DNA of 16,716 nt. It comes from JBJHBY01 sp050485745. GTDB lineage: Bacteria; Pseudomonadota; Gammaproteobacteria; Pseudomonadales; CAMLJR01. The first letter of the stretch is position 1. The number at the start of each line of letters is the position of its first letter. Made by a program: the position numbers and the translations under genes. The stretch covers positions 1 through 16,716 of the forward strand of contig JBJHBY010000051.1 in NCBI GenBank assembly GCA_050485745.1. Direction: 5' to 3'. Shown in pieces: positions 7,792 through 15,493 of the stretch. Under the pieces are notes generated by a model. It ran no database searches. It was given only the letters and a program-made list of their open reading frames with translations, and was not told the origin of the DNA.

Positions 7792-8982
7792 ATGAACTTC
7801 GAATTCAGTGCGGAAGAGCAGTCATTCGTAGCGCAGGTTCGGGCGTTCCTTGATGAGCAGGCTATGGAGCCGGATGCGGCGGACGTGATGAACCCCAATC
7901 GCGAGTCCGATTCGATTCTTGCGGACACCCCGGCGCGCAAGCGATTCAACCGAAAGCTTGCCGAGAAGGGTTATCTGGGTTTGTCATGGCCCAAGGCGTA
8001 TGGCGGTCAGGAGAGGCCGGGTATCTACGAGTACCTTCTGAATGAGGAGTTGTCCAGGGTCGGCGCACCGTTGATTGGCAAGGGTGTGGGCTGTATCGGC
8101 CAGACGCTGATCGCGCATGGCTCGGAGAAGCTCAAGCGAGAGTTTCTTCCGAAGATTCTCAAGGCCGAGATTGAATTCGCTCTGGGTTACACCGAGCCCG
8201 GTGCAGGCTCTGATCTGGCCGCGCTGAAGCTTCGGGCGCAGCGTGATGGTGCGGGCTGGCGGCTCAACGGCCAGAAGATGTTCACCACGTCGGCACATTT
8301 CGCCGACTGGTACTGGCTCGCTGCCAGAACGGACCCGGAAGCACCGAAACACAAGGGAATCAGCCTGTTTCTCGTGCCAATGGACGCTCCGGGAATCACC
8401 ATTCATCCGATCGAAACCCTCGGCGAGCACGTCACCAACCAGGTGTTCATCGATGATGTCTGGGTGCATGAAGATTACCTGGTCGGCGAGGTCAACAAAG
8501 GCTGGACGTATATCTGTGAAGCCCTGGACTATGAGCGCTTCACGTTCTACACCTTCAGCCCGTTGCAGGAAAAAATGAACGCCTTCTGTGCGTTGGTTGA
8601 AGAGCGCGAGCGCGATGGCATGAGGCTCAGCGATCAGCCCTGGATACGGCAGCGACTGGCACGGCTTGCCACCGACGTCGAGACATCAAAAATGCTGCAG
8701 CGAAAGGTCGTGTTTGCTGCCTCGAAGGGGGTCGTGCCATCGATTGAGGCAGCGATGTGCAAGCTGTACAGTACGGAGCTTCATCAGCGCATCAGCAACG
8801 CTGCGATGGATGCTCTTGGTGCCGATGGGTTATTGCACAAGGATGACAGCGATGCCCCGATCGGAGGTAAGTGGGAGTGGTCCTATCGCGCCACACCGCT
8901 GGACACGATTGGCGCTGGCACGTCGGAGATTCAGAAGAACATTATTGCCCGGCGTAAACTGGGGCTTCCTCTAGTAAACTGA
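7792..8982 (+). CDS. Acyl-CoA dehydrogenase (396 aa)
   Basis: An FAD-dependent dehydrogenase that introduces a 2,3 double bond into an acyl-CoA and passes electrons to ETF. Motifs: GYTEPGAGSDLA (residues 132-143, FAD/substrate contact), NGQKMFTTSA (159-168), VNKGWTYICEALDYERF (234-250), and the C-terminal GAGTSEIQKNIIARRKLGLP (374-393). At the base position of medium-chain enzymes (Glu376 in MCAD) there is Ala375. Instead Glu248 in DYER matches the helix-G base of isovaleryl- and long-chain-type enzymes, a pattern common among dehydrogenases for steroid side chains and branched substrates. It follows the TetR gene by 16 nt and ends at the convergent spacer. The in-frame tandem duplication after the stop supplies a second TGA 18 nt downstream. 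Confidence 0.92.
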   Translation: MNFEFSAEEQSFVAQVRAFLDEQAMEPDAADVMNPNRESDSILADTPARKRFNRKLAEKGYLGLSWPKAYGGQERPGIYEYLLNEELSRVGAPLIGKGVGCIGQTLIAHGSEKLKREFLPKILKAEIEFALGYTEPGAGSDLAALKLRAQRDGAGWRLNGQKMFTTSAHFADWYWLAARTDPEAPKHKGISLFLVPMDAPGITIHPIETLGEHVTNQVFIDDVWVHEDYLVGEVNKGWTYICEALDYERFTFYTFSPLQEKMNAFCALVEERERDGMRLSDQPWIRQRLARLATDVETSKMLQRKVVFAASKGVVPSIEAAMCKLYSTELHQRISNAAMDALGADGLLHKDDSDAPIGGKWEWSYRATPLDTIGAGTSEIQKNIIARRKLGLPLVN

Positions 8983-9006
8983 TTGTGAGTAGTAAACTGA
9001 TTGTGA
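8972..9006. repeat. 17-bp tandem duplication (period 18) over the dehydrogenase stop codon
   Basis: TAGTAAACTGATTGTGA occurs at 8972-8988 and again at 8990-9006 with no mismatch, followed by a partial third copy (AACTGATT at 9006-9013). The first copy contains the last codons and TGA stop of the acyl-CoA dehydrogenase. Since the period is 18, the second copy repeats the stop in frame. This looks like a replication-slippage duplication beside the hairpin that follows. Confidence 0.9.
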
Positions 9007-9013
9007 ACTGATT

Positions 9014-9048
9014 TTCCCGGAGCGGGCACTCACAGCCCGATCCGGGAA
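9014..9048. terminator. Hairpin between convergent genes, possible bidirectional terminator
   Basis: TTCCCGGAGCGGGC at 9014-9027 pairs with GCCCGATCCGGGAA at 9035-9048 with one mismatch, leaving a 7-nt loop. It lies between the ends of the dehydrogenase (plus) and P450 (minus) genes, where a shared terminator is expected. Neither side has a T-run in the right place for intrinsic termination, so the function is inferred from position and stem strength. Confidence 0.55.
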
Positions 9049-9080
9049 GTGGCATTCAGAGGCGGGAAGTGGCATTCAGA
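9043..9080. repeat. 18-bp tandem duplication (period 20) over the P450 stop codon
   Basis: CGGGAAGTGGCATTCAGA occurs at 9043-9060 and at 9063-9080 with no mismatch. The right copy contains the P450 stop codon (TCA on the plus strand at 9076-9078). The left copy is non-coding and shares bases with the right arm of the hairpin. The period of 20 is not in frame. Confidence 0.9.
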
Positions 9081-10251
9081 ATCGAATAGGCACTGAACAG
9101 TAACCCTGAAGAAACTCTCCACGAATACGCCGGCAGTCGTCCTCGAGCACTTCGAACGCAGGAATCAGGTCAAACAGCTCTTCCAGGATGATGCGACCTT
9201 CGAACCGGGCAAGGTGCTGCCCCAGGCAGGAGTGAACCCCGGCACCAAACGACAGTACTCGCCTGGGCCGGCGGTGAATCGAGTAAGTATCCGGGTTCTC
9301 GAACTCACGCTCATCCCGATTCGCCGAAGCAAAAAGGAACAACACCACCTGCCCCTCTCGCAATGTTTTATCGTGCAGCTCGAAATCCCGGGTCACGAAG
9401 CGGCCGAGAATATTGGTGGGTTGATCGTAGCGTGCTGTTTCTGCAAAGGCGTAGGGCACCAGGCTGCGATCAGCACGTACCGCCTGCATTTGCTCGGGGT
9501 GTCGGGCCAGCTGATAGACAGTGCCCGCCGTATTCAATGGCATGGTGTCCGATCCGGTAATGCTCAGGGCGAACGTGCTGAAAAAGACTTCTTCGTCGCT
9601 CATGCGCGTGCCGTTGACTTCCGCGTTCATCCAGGTATGAATGTGGCTGCCCTCCGGAGCCGGGCGCGAGCGGAAGCCTTTGATCAGATCGAGAATGAAC
9701 TCCCGCGCCTCGAGAAAAGCTTGCTGGCCACTGGGCGTGGTGCCCCGGTGTCCGGGCTCGCGCAGGTAGAAGCGATCGATGCAGGACCGGATGTACTGGA
9801 TTTCCTCCAGTTGCAGCCCGATGATGTCACCCATAACGCGCAGGGCGACCTGACCGGCAACGCTGTACACATCCATCTCGCCGTGGGCCAGCTCTTTTCG
9901 CAGCAGCTCCCGGACGGTGGTCCTGACTTTGCTCTCCAGGCCGGCGATGCTGTCACGCTGATAAATGGGCGCGATCAGGTCGCGGTGCTGACGGTGCTCC
10001 GGCGGGTCCATGAACAGGAACACATGGGGTGAGGGCATATTGCGCTGCACCAGCGCGTCCAGCGAAGTGCCCCGGCTTGCGGTCAGGCTTTCGCGATTCA
10101 TGCTTGCCTTCCATACATCGTCGAAGCGGGACAGTGCCCAGGCGTCCAGATCCTCGATGTAGTAGGCGGGCTGCTCATCGCGGAGCGCGCGATACACCGG
10201 CCAGGGATCTTCCAGTATGGCTTCCGAATAGGGATTGTATTGTACGGTCAT
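9076..10251 (-). CDS. Cytochrome P450 monooxygenase (391 aa)
   Basis: A soluble bacterial P450, predicted to hydroxylate the substrate or an intermediate using O2 and two electrons. Motifs: MDPPEHRQHR (81-90, C-helix region), I-helix TGSDT (232-236) with the Asp235-Thr236 pair for oxygen activation, ETAR (271-274, the ExxR motif), and heme loop FGAGVHSCLG (335-344) with Cys342 as heme ligand. There is no membrane anchor. Start chosen at the ATG at 10251, preceded by GCAGG about 8 nt upstream; a GTG at 10278 lacks a ribosome site and would add nine unconserved residues. It is the last gene of the minus-strand operon, 55 nt after the crotonase. No ferredoxin or ferredoxin reductase is in the window, so redox partners must come from elsewhere. 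I do not assign a CYP number. Confidence 0.93.
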   Translation of the reverse strand: MTVQYNPYSEAILEDPWPVYRALRDEQPAYYIEDLDAWALSRFDDVWKASMNRESLTASRGTSLDALVQRNMPSPHVFLFMDPPEHRQHRDLIAPIYQRDSIAGLESKVRTTVRELLRKELAHGEMDVYSVAGQVALRVMGDIIGLQLEEIQYIRSCIDRFYLREPGHRGTTPSGQQAFLEAREFILDLIKGFRSRPAPEGSHIHTWMNAEVNGTRMSDEEVFFSTFALSITGSDTMPLNTAGTVYQLARHPEQMQAVRADRSLVPYAFAETARYDQPTNILGRFVTRDFELHDKTLREGQVVLFLFASANRDEREFENPDTYSIHRRPRRVLSFGAGVHSCLGQHLARFEGRIILEELFDLIPAFEVLEDDCRRIRGEFLQGYCSVPIRF

Positions 10252-10306
10252 AGGGATACCTGCAATGACTGTGGCCACGAGGGGCCGCGGCGCGAGCCCA
10301 TGCCAG

Positions 10307-11104
10307 TCATGCGTGCTGACTCAGCAATGCCGTCAGGGCTTCGTGGTGTTGGGGATGGCTGTGGCACAGGCTTTGCTGTGCTGCGCAAAGATCGAGAAAG
10401 TCATCCAGTGGCAGGCGCTGACCGGCCTGCAACAGGCGCTTGGCAATGCGCAATGCTTCCCGGGGCCGGCTGGCGAACGTCGCTGCGATGGTCATCGCAC
10501 GCGGCAACAGTTCGTCCGGCGGGACGAGCTCCAGAAACAACCCGATGGCAAGCGCCTCATGTGCATCGATGATCCGGCCGGAGAAGGTCAGCTCTGCTGC
10601 GCGCTGCATGCCGATGATGCGAGGTAGAAACCACGCACCCCCATCGCCGGGAATGATGCCGAGATTGACGAAGGTTTCCCCCACCTTCGTCTGTGACGAA
10701 GCGATGCGAAGGTCGGCCATGCAGGCCAGATCCAGGCCGGCGCCGATGGCTGCGCCATTGACGGCAGCGACAAATGGTACCTCGAGCCGATACAGTGCCA
10801 GTGCCATGCGCTGGATGCCGCGTCGATAGCTGTCCTGGATCTGGATCGGGCCCCCCGCGAACACGCCTTCCCGCTGTTGCATATCCTTGATGTTGCCGCC
10901 GGCGGAAAAGGCTTTTCCAGCACCGGTCAGAACCAGGGCCCCGACGCGGTGATCATTGTTGATCCACTCGCAGACCGAGAGAATATCGGTGATCAGCGCG
11001 GTCCCGGTCAGAGCGTTGCGTACGTCATCACGATTCATCGTCAGCATCGCGATGCCGTCGTTCACCTCCAGGCGCGCATCGGTCAGGGTTGGTGGTTGGA
11101 TCAT
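10307..11104 (-). CDS. Crotonase-family enoyl-CoA hydratase/isomerase (265 aa)
   Basis: Crotonase fold acting on an acyl-CoA in the cytoplasm. The oxyanion-hole segments are AFSAGGNIKDM (65-75) and NGAAIGAGLDLACMADLRIA (116-135). By alignment with rat enoyl-CoA hydratase, Glu144 is Asp125 and Glu164 is Phe145, while the following loop is GIIPGDGGAWFLPR (149-162) with Asp154. Simple hydratase activity is therefore uncertain; isomerase, hydrolase or another crotonase reaction is possible. The start at 11104 has GAGG 6 nt upstream. Starts at 11152 (GTG) or 11146 (ATG) would add a low-complexity Lys-Pro/Glu-Pro stretch encoded by a hexamer repeat. It lies between the small dehydrogenase and the P450 in the operon. 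Confidence 0.87.
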   Translation of the reverse strand: MIQPPTLTDARLEVNDGIAMLTMNRDDVRNALTGTALITDILSVCEWINNDHRVGALVLTGAGKAFSAGGNIKDMQQREGVFAGGPIQIQDSYRRGIQRMALALYRLEVPFVAAVNGAAIGAGLDLACMADLRIASSQTKVGETFVNLGIIPGDGGAWFLPRIIGMQRAAELTFSGRIIDAHEALAIGLFLELVPPDELLPRAMTIAATFASRPREALRIAKRLLQAGQRLPLDDFLDLCAAQQSLCHSHPQHHEALTALLSQHA

Positions 11105-11113
11105 GGCATACCT

Positions 11114-11142
11114 CTTCGGCTCCGGCTCCGGCTTCGGCTTCG
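11114..11142. repeat. Hexanucleotide tandem repeat before the crotonase gene
   Basis: About 4.8 copies of a 6-mer (CTTCGG or CTCCGG on the plus strand) fill half of the 57-nt gap between the small acyl-CoA dehydrogenase stop and the preferred crotonase start. On the minus strand each unit reads CCGAAG or CCGGAG, which resembles a ribosome-binding core, and the last unit leads into the GAGG used by the crotonase. It could be coding if translation starts upstream. Confidence 0.75.
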
Positions 11143-11161
11143 ACATTGGCACCGTGCCGGT

Positions 11162-12244
11162 CTATTCGACGTCGTCCAACGGTTGAAGGCGGTCGCCGCG
11201 CTCGGTCAGTTGCCGCCAGAGCGGCACCTTCTGGCGCAGTACGTAACGTCCAAGAAACTGACCCCAGTAGCGCTCGTTGCCGTACTCCTGGCGCCAGGCC
11301 AGAAGGCGGCACGTACGGGTGTGCAGAGGGTATTCCTGGGTAAAGCCGATGGCGCCGTGTACCTGGTGGGCGATCGAAACCGCGAGCGCGGTCGCCTGGC
11401 TGGCACGCAGCTTCGCCGCGGCGATCTCGAACCCTGCATGTCCTGCATCGGCCATCAGGCCCGCTGAGGACACCGCGCAGCGCACTGCCGCGGTTTCCTC
11501 GGCCAACTGTGCCAGCTGATGCTGGATTGCCTGGAACTTTCCAAGTGCGCGACCGAATTGCTTGCGCTCAACGACGTATTCAACGCTCTGCTCAAGGATG
11601 GCATGCATTGCGCCAGCCGCCTGGGATGCGCGCAACAGTGCGCCCAGTTGCATGACGCCATTGGTCTCCGCTTCTTCGCCGTGATGGATCGCAGCAATGG
11701 GAGCGTTGAGAAAATGCAATGTGGCCCGTGGCTCATTGGCAGCATTGAGGGCTGTGCGCTTGGTGCGTGCGGAGTCCGTTGAGAGCAATACCAGATATTC
11801 CGAATCCTCGCGCAAACAAGCCACCAGCAATGACTGTGCGGCAAGCCCCCAGGGCACATCTGCGACACTCCCCGACAGTGTCCAGAGCCCGGTACCGCTG
11901 TCGACTCTAAGTTCTGCATCCCGGCTCACGCCAAGGCTGATGGCACCCCCCGGTACGGGTAGCTGGTGCTTGACCAACAAGTGTCGTGCGATCAGCGTTT
12001 CTCCGATGGGCAATGGCACCGCATGAAATCCGATGGCATTGAATACCACCAGCGCATCGACCCAGGTTCCGCCGTAGCCACCGGCCGCTTCCGGCTGCAG
12101 GAGGCTGGTCAGCTCCATGTCCTCGATCGCCTGCCAGGCGTGCATCGGCAAGTTGTTCGGTGTCACGGGATCACGCCAGTTGACCATCAGATCGCGGAAC
12201 AGTCGCTGCACGGTGTCGCCAAGAAGCTGCCTTTGTTCGCTCAT
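11162..12244 (-). CDS. Acyl-CoA dehydrogenase, small partner subunit type (360 aa)
   Basis: A divergent acyl-CoA dehydrogenase in which the C-terminal half is best conserved: VERKQFGRALGKFQAIQHQL (225-244) for FAD and dimer contacts, and HQVHGAIGFTQEYPLHTRT (293-311). The N-terminal and middle domains are poorly conserved and lack the EPxAGSD motif. Alignment of EYGN near residue 319 with the MCAD base region is ambiguous. Such short members pair with a CaiA-like large subunit to form alpha2-beta2 dehydrogenases, as in the actinobacterial ChsE1-ChsE2 and ChsE4-ChsE5 steroid enzymes. Here the start codon overlaps the stop of the large dehydrogenase gene by four bases (ATGA, 12241-12244), which strongly supports an obligate pair. 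Which subunit supplies the catalytic base is inferred: Glu248 of the partner. Confidence 0.88.
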   Translation of the reverse strand: MSEQRQLLGDTVQRLFRDLMVNWRDPVTPNNLPMHAWQAIEDMELTSLLQPEAAGGYGGTWVDALVVFNAIGFHAVPLPIGETLIARHLLVKHQLPVPGGAISLGVSRDAELRVDSGTGLWTLSGSVADVPWGLAAQSLLVACLREDSEYLVLLSTDSARTKRTALNAANEPRATLHFLNAPIAAIHHGEEAETNGVMQLGALLRASQAAGAMHAILEQSVEYVVERKQFGRALGKFQAIQHQLAQLAEETAAVRCAVSSAGLMADAGHAGFEIAAAKLRASQATALAVSIAHQVHGAIGFTQEYPLHTRTCRLLAWRQEYGNERYWGQFLGRYVLRQKVPLWRQLTERGDRLQPLDDVE

Positions 12245-13386
12245 CGTAGTCCCAGCCCCCGGGCAATGATTCCGCGCAGGATTTCCCGTGTACCACCGCG
12301 CAGCGAGAACGAGGGTGAAGCCTTGAGAAGATACGAAAGCGTTTCCTCGACAGCGTCGAGCCGGTCTGCGGTCAGATCGTCACCGAGCATTGCCTGTACT
12401 CTATGTGGCAGATTCTGTTCGAAGCTGGCACCCAGGTCCTTGACGAGCGCCGCCTCCAGCGCTGGATCCTCGCCACGTTCCAGCCGGCCGGCCACGGAGA
12501 GCGACATCTGGCGCAGCGTCCACAACTCAGCCGCCAGGCAGCCGACGAGCTGGACGCTCAGTTCAGAAGCGTCGTCGTCCAGAGCGGCCACCAGTTCATC
12601 GAGAAGGCGATAGCTGCTGAGGTAGCGCTCCGGCCCACTGCGTTCCAGCGCCAGTTCCTCGGTCACCTGACGCCAGCCCGCGCCCTCCTCGCCCAGCAGC
12701 ATATCGTCGGAGACGAACACGTCGTCGAAGAACACTTCACCGAAGTGCAGGTCCCCCGTTTGATCGATGATTGGTCTGATGGTGATGCCGGGCGCGGACA
12801 AGTCGATCAGTAGCTGGCTGAGTCCGGCGTGTCGGTTGTTTTCGTCCAGAGGCGAGGTGCGAACCAGCGCGATCATCATGTGACAGCGATGAACATGGGT
12901 GGTCCAGAGTTTGGAGCCGTTGATCCGCCATCCGCCGTCGGCGCGGACCGCGCGGGTTCGAATGGACGCCAGGTCCGATCCGGCATCGGGCTCACTCATT
13001 CCGATACAGAAAAAACACTCGCCAGCCACAATTCGGGGCAGATAGCGCTGCCGAACCGTGGCGCTGCCATAGCGAAGCAGCAACGCGCCGCTCTGCCGGT
13101 CGGCGATCCAGTGCGCCCCCACCGGCGCTCCCGCGGCAAGGAGTTCCTCAAGCACCGTGTAGCGATCGACAAAGGACTGTTCGCCGCCGCCATACTGTTC
13201 TGGCCAGGTCATTCCGATCCAGCCGCGCTCGCCCAGCTCGCGGCTGAAGTCCGCGTCGAAGCCGATCCAGCTGCGAGCCTTCTGCTCCGGAGGAAAGCCC
13301 TGCAGTCGATCATCGACAAACGCCCTTACCGCGCTGCGCAGCTTTGAGGTATGTGGGGGTAGCCGAAGTGGCGTGAATTCAAACAT
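12241..13386 (-). CDS. Acyl-CoA dehydrogenase, large partner subunit type (381 aa)
   Basis: Full-length dehydrogenase with IGMSEPDAGSDLASIRTRA (128-146), INGSKLWTTHVHRCHMMIAL (155-174), GEVFFDDVFV (216-225) and C-terminal SLRGGTREILRGIIARGLGL (361-380). The MCAD-type base position is Gly, but Glu248 (LALER) fits the helix-G base. Two-gene overlap with the small subunit (ATGA) indicates a heteromeric enzyme acting on a bulky or branched acyl-CoA. The start at 13386 (MFEF, like the MNFEF start of the other dehydrogenase) is chosen over an upstream start at 13473, which would overlap the CoA-transferase gene by 31 nt and add 29 unconserved residues. The ribosome site GGGACGA is weak. The gap to the upstream gene is 56 nt. 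Confidence 0.9.
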   Translation of the reverse strand: MFEFTPLRLPPHTSKLRSAVRAFVDDRLQGFPPEQKARSWIGFDADFSRELGERGWIGMTWPEQYGGGEQSFVDRYTVLEELLAAGAPVGAHWIADRQSGALLLRYGSATVRQRYLPRIVAGECFFCIGMSEPDAGSDLASIRTRAVRADGGWRINGSKLWTTHVHRCHMMIALVRTSPLDENNRHAGLSQLLIDLSAPGITIRPIIDQTGDLHFGEVFFDDVFVSDDMLLGEEGAGWRQVTEELALERSGPERYLSSYRLLDELVAALDDDASELSVQLVGCLAAELWTLRQMSLSVAGRLERGEDPALEAALVKDLGASFEQNLPHRVQAMLGDDLTADRLDAVEETLSYLLKASPSFSLRGGTREILRGIIARGLGLR

Positions 13387-13442
13387 GGGTCGTCCCGTGG
13401 GGGTACATCTAGTGGAAATCCTATGGTGTAACCGGGCTCGCT

Positions 13443-14720
13443 TTATACTCGCCTCGAATTCACCGCATGCCATTGCCGGGCCAGTTCGTCCCGGAATCGG
13501 GGTGCGGCAATACTGATCAATGCCTGGGCCCGCTCGTGCTGCGAAGCACCCGCAAGCCTGGCAATGCCATACTCGGTCACGACGTAATCGACATCGCTTC
13601 TGGGAACGCTGGTGATCGAGTCACTGCCGAGCCGGGCGACCAGTCTGGATGTCTGCCCCCCTGAGGTGGTGGCGGGCAGGGCGATCACCGAGCGACCGTT
13701 GCGCGACAGCCGGGCGCCGCGGATGAAGTCAAGCAGGCCGCCGGTGGCGCTGACCTGGCGCCCGTTGATCATCTCTGCATTAGCCTGACCCATAAGGTCA
13801 ACTTCCAGTGCGGAATTCACGGCAACGAAATTGTCAATCTGCGCCAGGGTGCGAATATCATGGGTGTAGGCAACCGGCCGCCAATCGATATTCCCGCAGT
13901 CGGCACTCCACTGATACAGCGCACTGTCACCCACTGCGATGCCGGCAACATGGCGGCCGCGATCAATACTCTTCCTGGATCCGGTCATGACACCGGCCTC
14001 GATCAGGTAACGGACCTCGGCGGTAAGCATGCCGCTGTGCAAACCCAGATCACGGTGGTGTTCCAGCTTCTGCAAGATCGCAGCGGGAAGTCTTCCAATA
14101 CCGGTTTGAAGCGTGTCGCCGTCCTCAATCAGCTTCGCGACGTTATCCGAAATCGCCTCCAGTTGAGTCGATGGGAGAGAAACGGGTGGCTCCGGCAACG
14201 AATGGTCCGCTTCCACGACGTAATCCAGACTCTCAAAATGCAATTCTGGCGCACCCGACGTTACCGGAAGGCGCCGATTGATTTGGGCGACCACCAACTG
14301 AGCCCTGCCCAGAACTGCAGGCACGAAGTCGACAGACGGCCCAAAGCTGCACATGCCCCTCGAGTCCGGAGGGCTCAGCTGAATCAAGGCGATATCGATG
14401 CGTGGCAGCGTGGCCAGGTAGTCATAGATCGACCGGTAGTGCATCGGCAGGAAACGGATCTGTTCGGCGTACTCAGGAAGGGAAAGGTCGCCATGAACAA
14501 AAAAGGTACTAAAGCGCGCATCGGGATGAAAGCGCGCGGGATTGAAATCATTCACACCGGGAATTGACACACCGATGTAATGAATCCCTGCACTGGCCTC
14601 TGCGTCGAGAGCCAGCGCCTGAAGAATGGCTGATGGTTCGCCGGGCCCACCCTGGATGAACACGGTGTTCCCTGGCCGCAGCAGTGTTGGAAGCTGTTGA
14701 GGTGTGAGTACATTCGGCAT
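13443..14720 (-). CDS. Acetyl-CoA hydrolase/4-hydroxybutyrate CoA-transferase family protein lacking the catalytic Glu (425 aa)
   Basis: Length and architecture fit the Cat2/4-hydroxybutyrate CoA-transferase family: an N-terminal Rossmann-like half (about 1-190, with NTVFIQGGPGEPSAIL and SPPDSRGMCSFG) and a C-terminal half (about 190-425, with DNVAKLIEDGDTLQTGIGRL, SALEVDLMGQANAE and VDYVVTEYGIARL). In active transferases the DLGIHTEM motif supplies the glutamate that forms a glutamyl-CoA thioester. Here it reads DLGLHSGM, with Gly230 in place of Glu, confirmed by the codons around 14030-14060. Ping-pong CoA transfer is therefore unlikely. A hydrolase, ring-opening or other CoA-thioester role is possible; IpdAB in steroid degradation is a known CoA-transferase-fold hydrolase without transferase activity, but belongs to another subfamily. 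The start lies 6 nt after the upstream crotonase stop. Confidence 0.86.
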   Translation of the reverse strand: MPNVLTPQQLPTLLRPGNTVFIQGGPGEPSAILQALALDAEASAGIHYIGVSIPGVNDFNPARFHPDARFSTFFVHGDLSLPEYAEQIRFLPMHYRSIYDYLATLPRIDIALIQLSPPDSRGMCSFGPSVDFVPAVLGRAQLVVAQINRRLPVTSGAPELHFESLDYVVEADHSLPEPPVSLPSTQLEAISDNVAKLIEDGDTLQTGIGRLPAAILQKLEHHRDLGLHSGMLTAEVRYLIEAGVMTGSRKSIDRGRHVAGIAVGDSALYQWSADCGNIDWRPVAYTHDIRTLAQIDNFVAVNSALEVDLMGQANAEMINGRQVSATGGLLDFIRGARLSRNGRSVIALPATTSGGQTSRLVARLGSDSITSVPRSDVDYVVTEYGIARLAGASQHERAQALISIAAPRFRDELARQWHAVNSRRV

Positions 14721-14726
14721 GGCGAG

Positions 14727-15482
14727 TCAGCCTGGTTGACGCTTGATGCCGTCGCCCAGGGCGGCGTGGGTGGCGGTGTCCATCAGGCGTTGGTTGAGCT
14801 CGTGCATTTCCCTGGCGATGGTTTCGGTCAACCGGGCGTCAAGTGGCTGTTTCATCAGCTGCTTGGTGGTGATCAGGGCCGGCAGCGGCAAACGAGCCAG
14901 TGCATGTGCAGCCTCCAGAGCGTGGGCGTCAATACGCGCATCCGCGACTATCTGATTGACCAGCCCCAGGTCAACGGCGCGAGTGGCAGGACAAGGCTCG
15001 GTCCGGGACAGTAACTCGAAGGCCCTGGGGTGGCCCATGAGCCGGGGAAGCAGAAAGGTGGATGCAAATTCTGGCGTGAGACCGATCTCAAGGAACGGAA
15101 AGACCAGATTGGCACGTTCCACGGCGTAAACCAGATCACAATGCAGAAGCAGCGTGGCGCCGATACCGACCGCGTCGCCCTGCACACAGGCGACGATCGG
15201 CTTTGGGAACCGCGCGAACACATTCATGAAGCGAAATCCGGGGCGATCGGCGATGGGTATGTCGCGAATCAATGAGAATCCCCGGATGTCGTTGCCGGCA
15301 CAAAAAGCCTTGCCCACGGCTGTCAACAACACGACATGTACCGCATCATCCCTGGCGGCAGCCGAAAAATGTTCACGCATGCTGTCGTACATGGCGCCGG
15401 TTATGGCATTGCGTGCCTGTGGCCGGTTCAGGGTTATCCTGAGAATACCCCCGGACTGATTGATCTCGACCTCTTCGGTCAT
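14727..15482 (-). CDS. Crotonase-family enoyl-CoA delta-isomerase-like protein (251 aa)
   Basis: Crotonase fold with oxyanion-hole segments AFCAGNDIRGF (59-69) and QGDAVGIGATLLLHCDLVYA (101-120). Both hydratase glutamates are missing (Thr110 and Phe130 by alignment), but Glu138 in GLTPEFAS matches the single catalytic Glu of delta3,delta2-enoyl-CoA isomerases (PEG/PEA motif of the ECI2 type). It is therefore more likely to shift a double bond than to add water, as needed for unsaturated or cyclic acyl chains. Length is normal. It begins 11 nt after the SDR stop and ends 6 nt before the CoA-transferase-family gene, firmly inside the operon. Confidence 0.87.
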   Translation of the reverse strand: MTEEVEINQSGGILRITLNRPQARNAITGAMYDSMREHFSAAARDDAVHVVLLTAVGKAFCAGNDIRGFSLIRDIPIADRPGFRFMNVFARFPKPIVACVQGDAVGIGATLLLHCDLVYAVERANLVFPFLEIGLTPEFASTFLLPRLMGHPRAFELLSRTEPCPATRAVDLGLVNQIVADARIDAHALEAAHALARLPLPALITTKQLMKQPLDARLTETIAREMHELNQRLMDTATHAALGDGIKRQPG

Positions 15483-15493
15483 AGTGCCTGGCC

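Noticed and set aside
9214..10032. Plus-strand open frame (272 codons) opposite the P450
   Set aside because: The P450 on the minus strand has all its motifs; this frame is a shadow with no motif.
13387..13473. Longer form of the large acyl-CoA dehydrogenase starting at 13473
   Set aside because: It would overlap the upstream gene by 31 nt and add 29 unconserved residues; MFEF at 13386 fits the usual start of this family.
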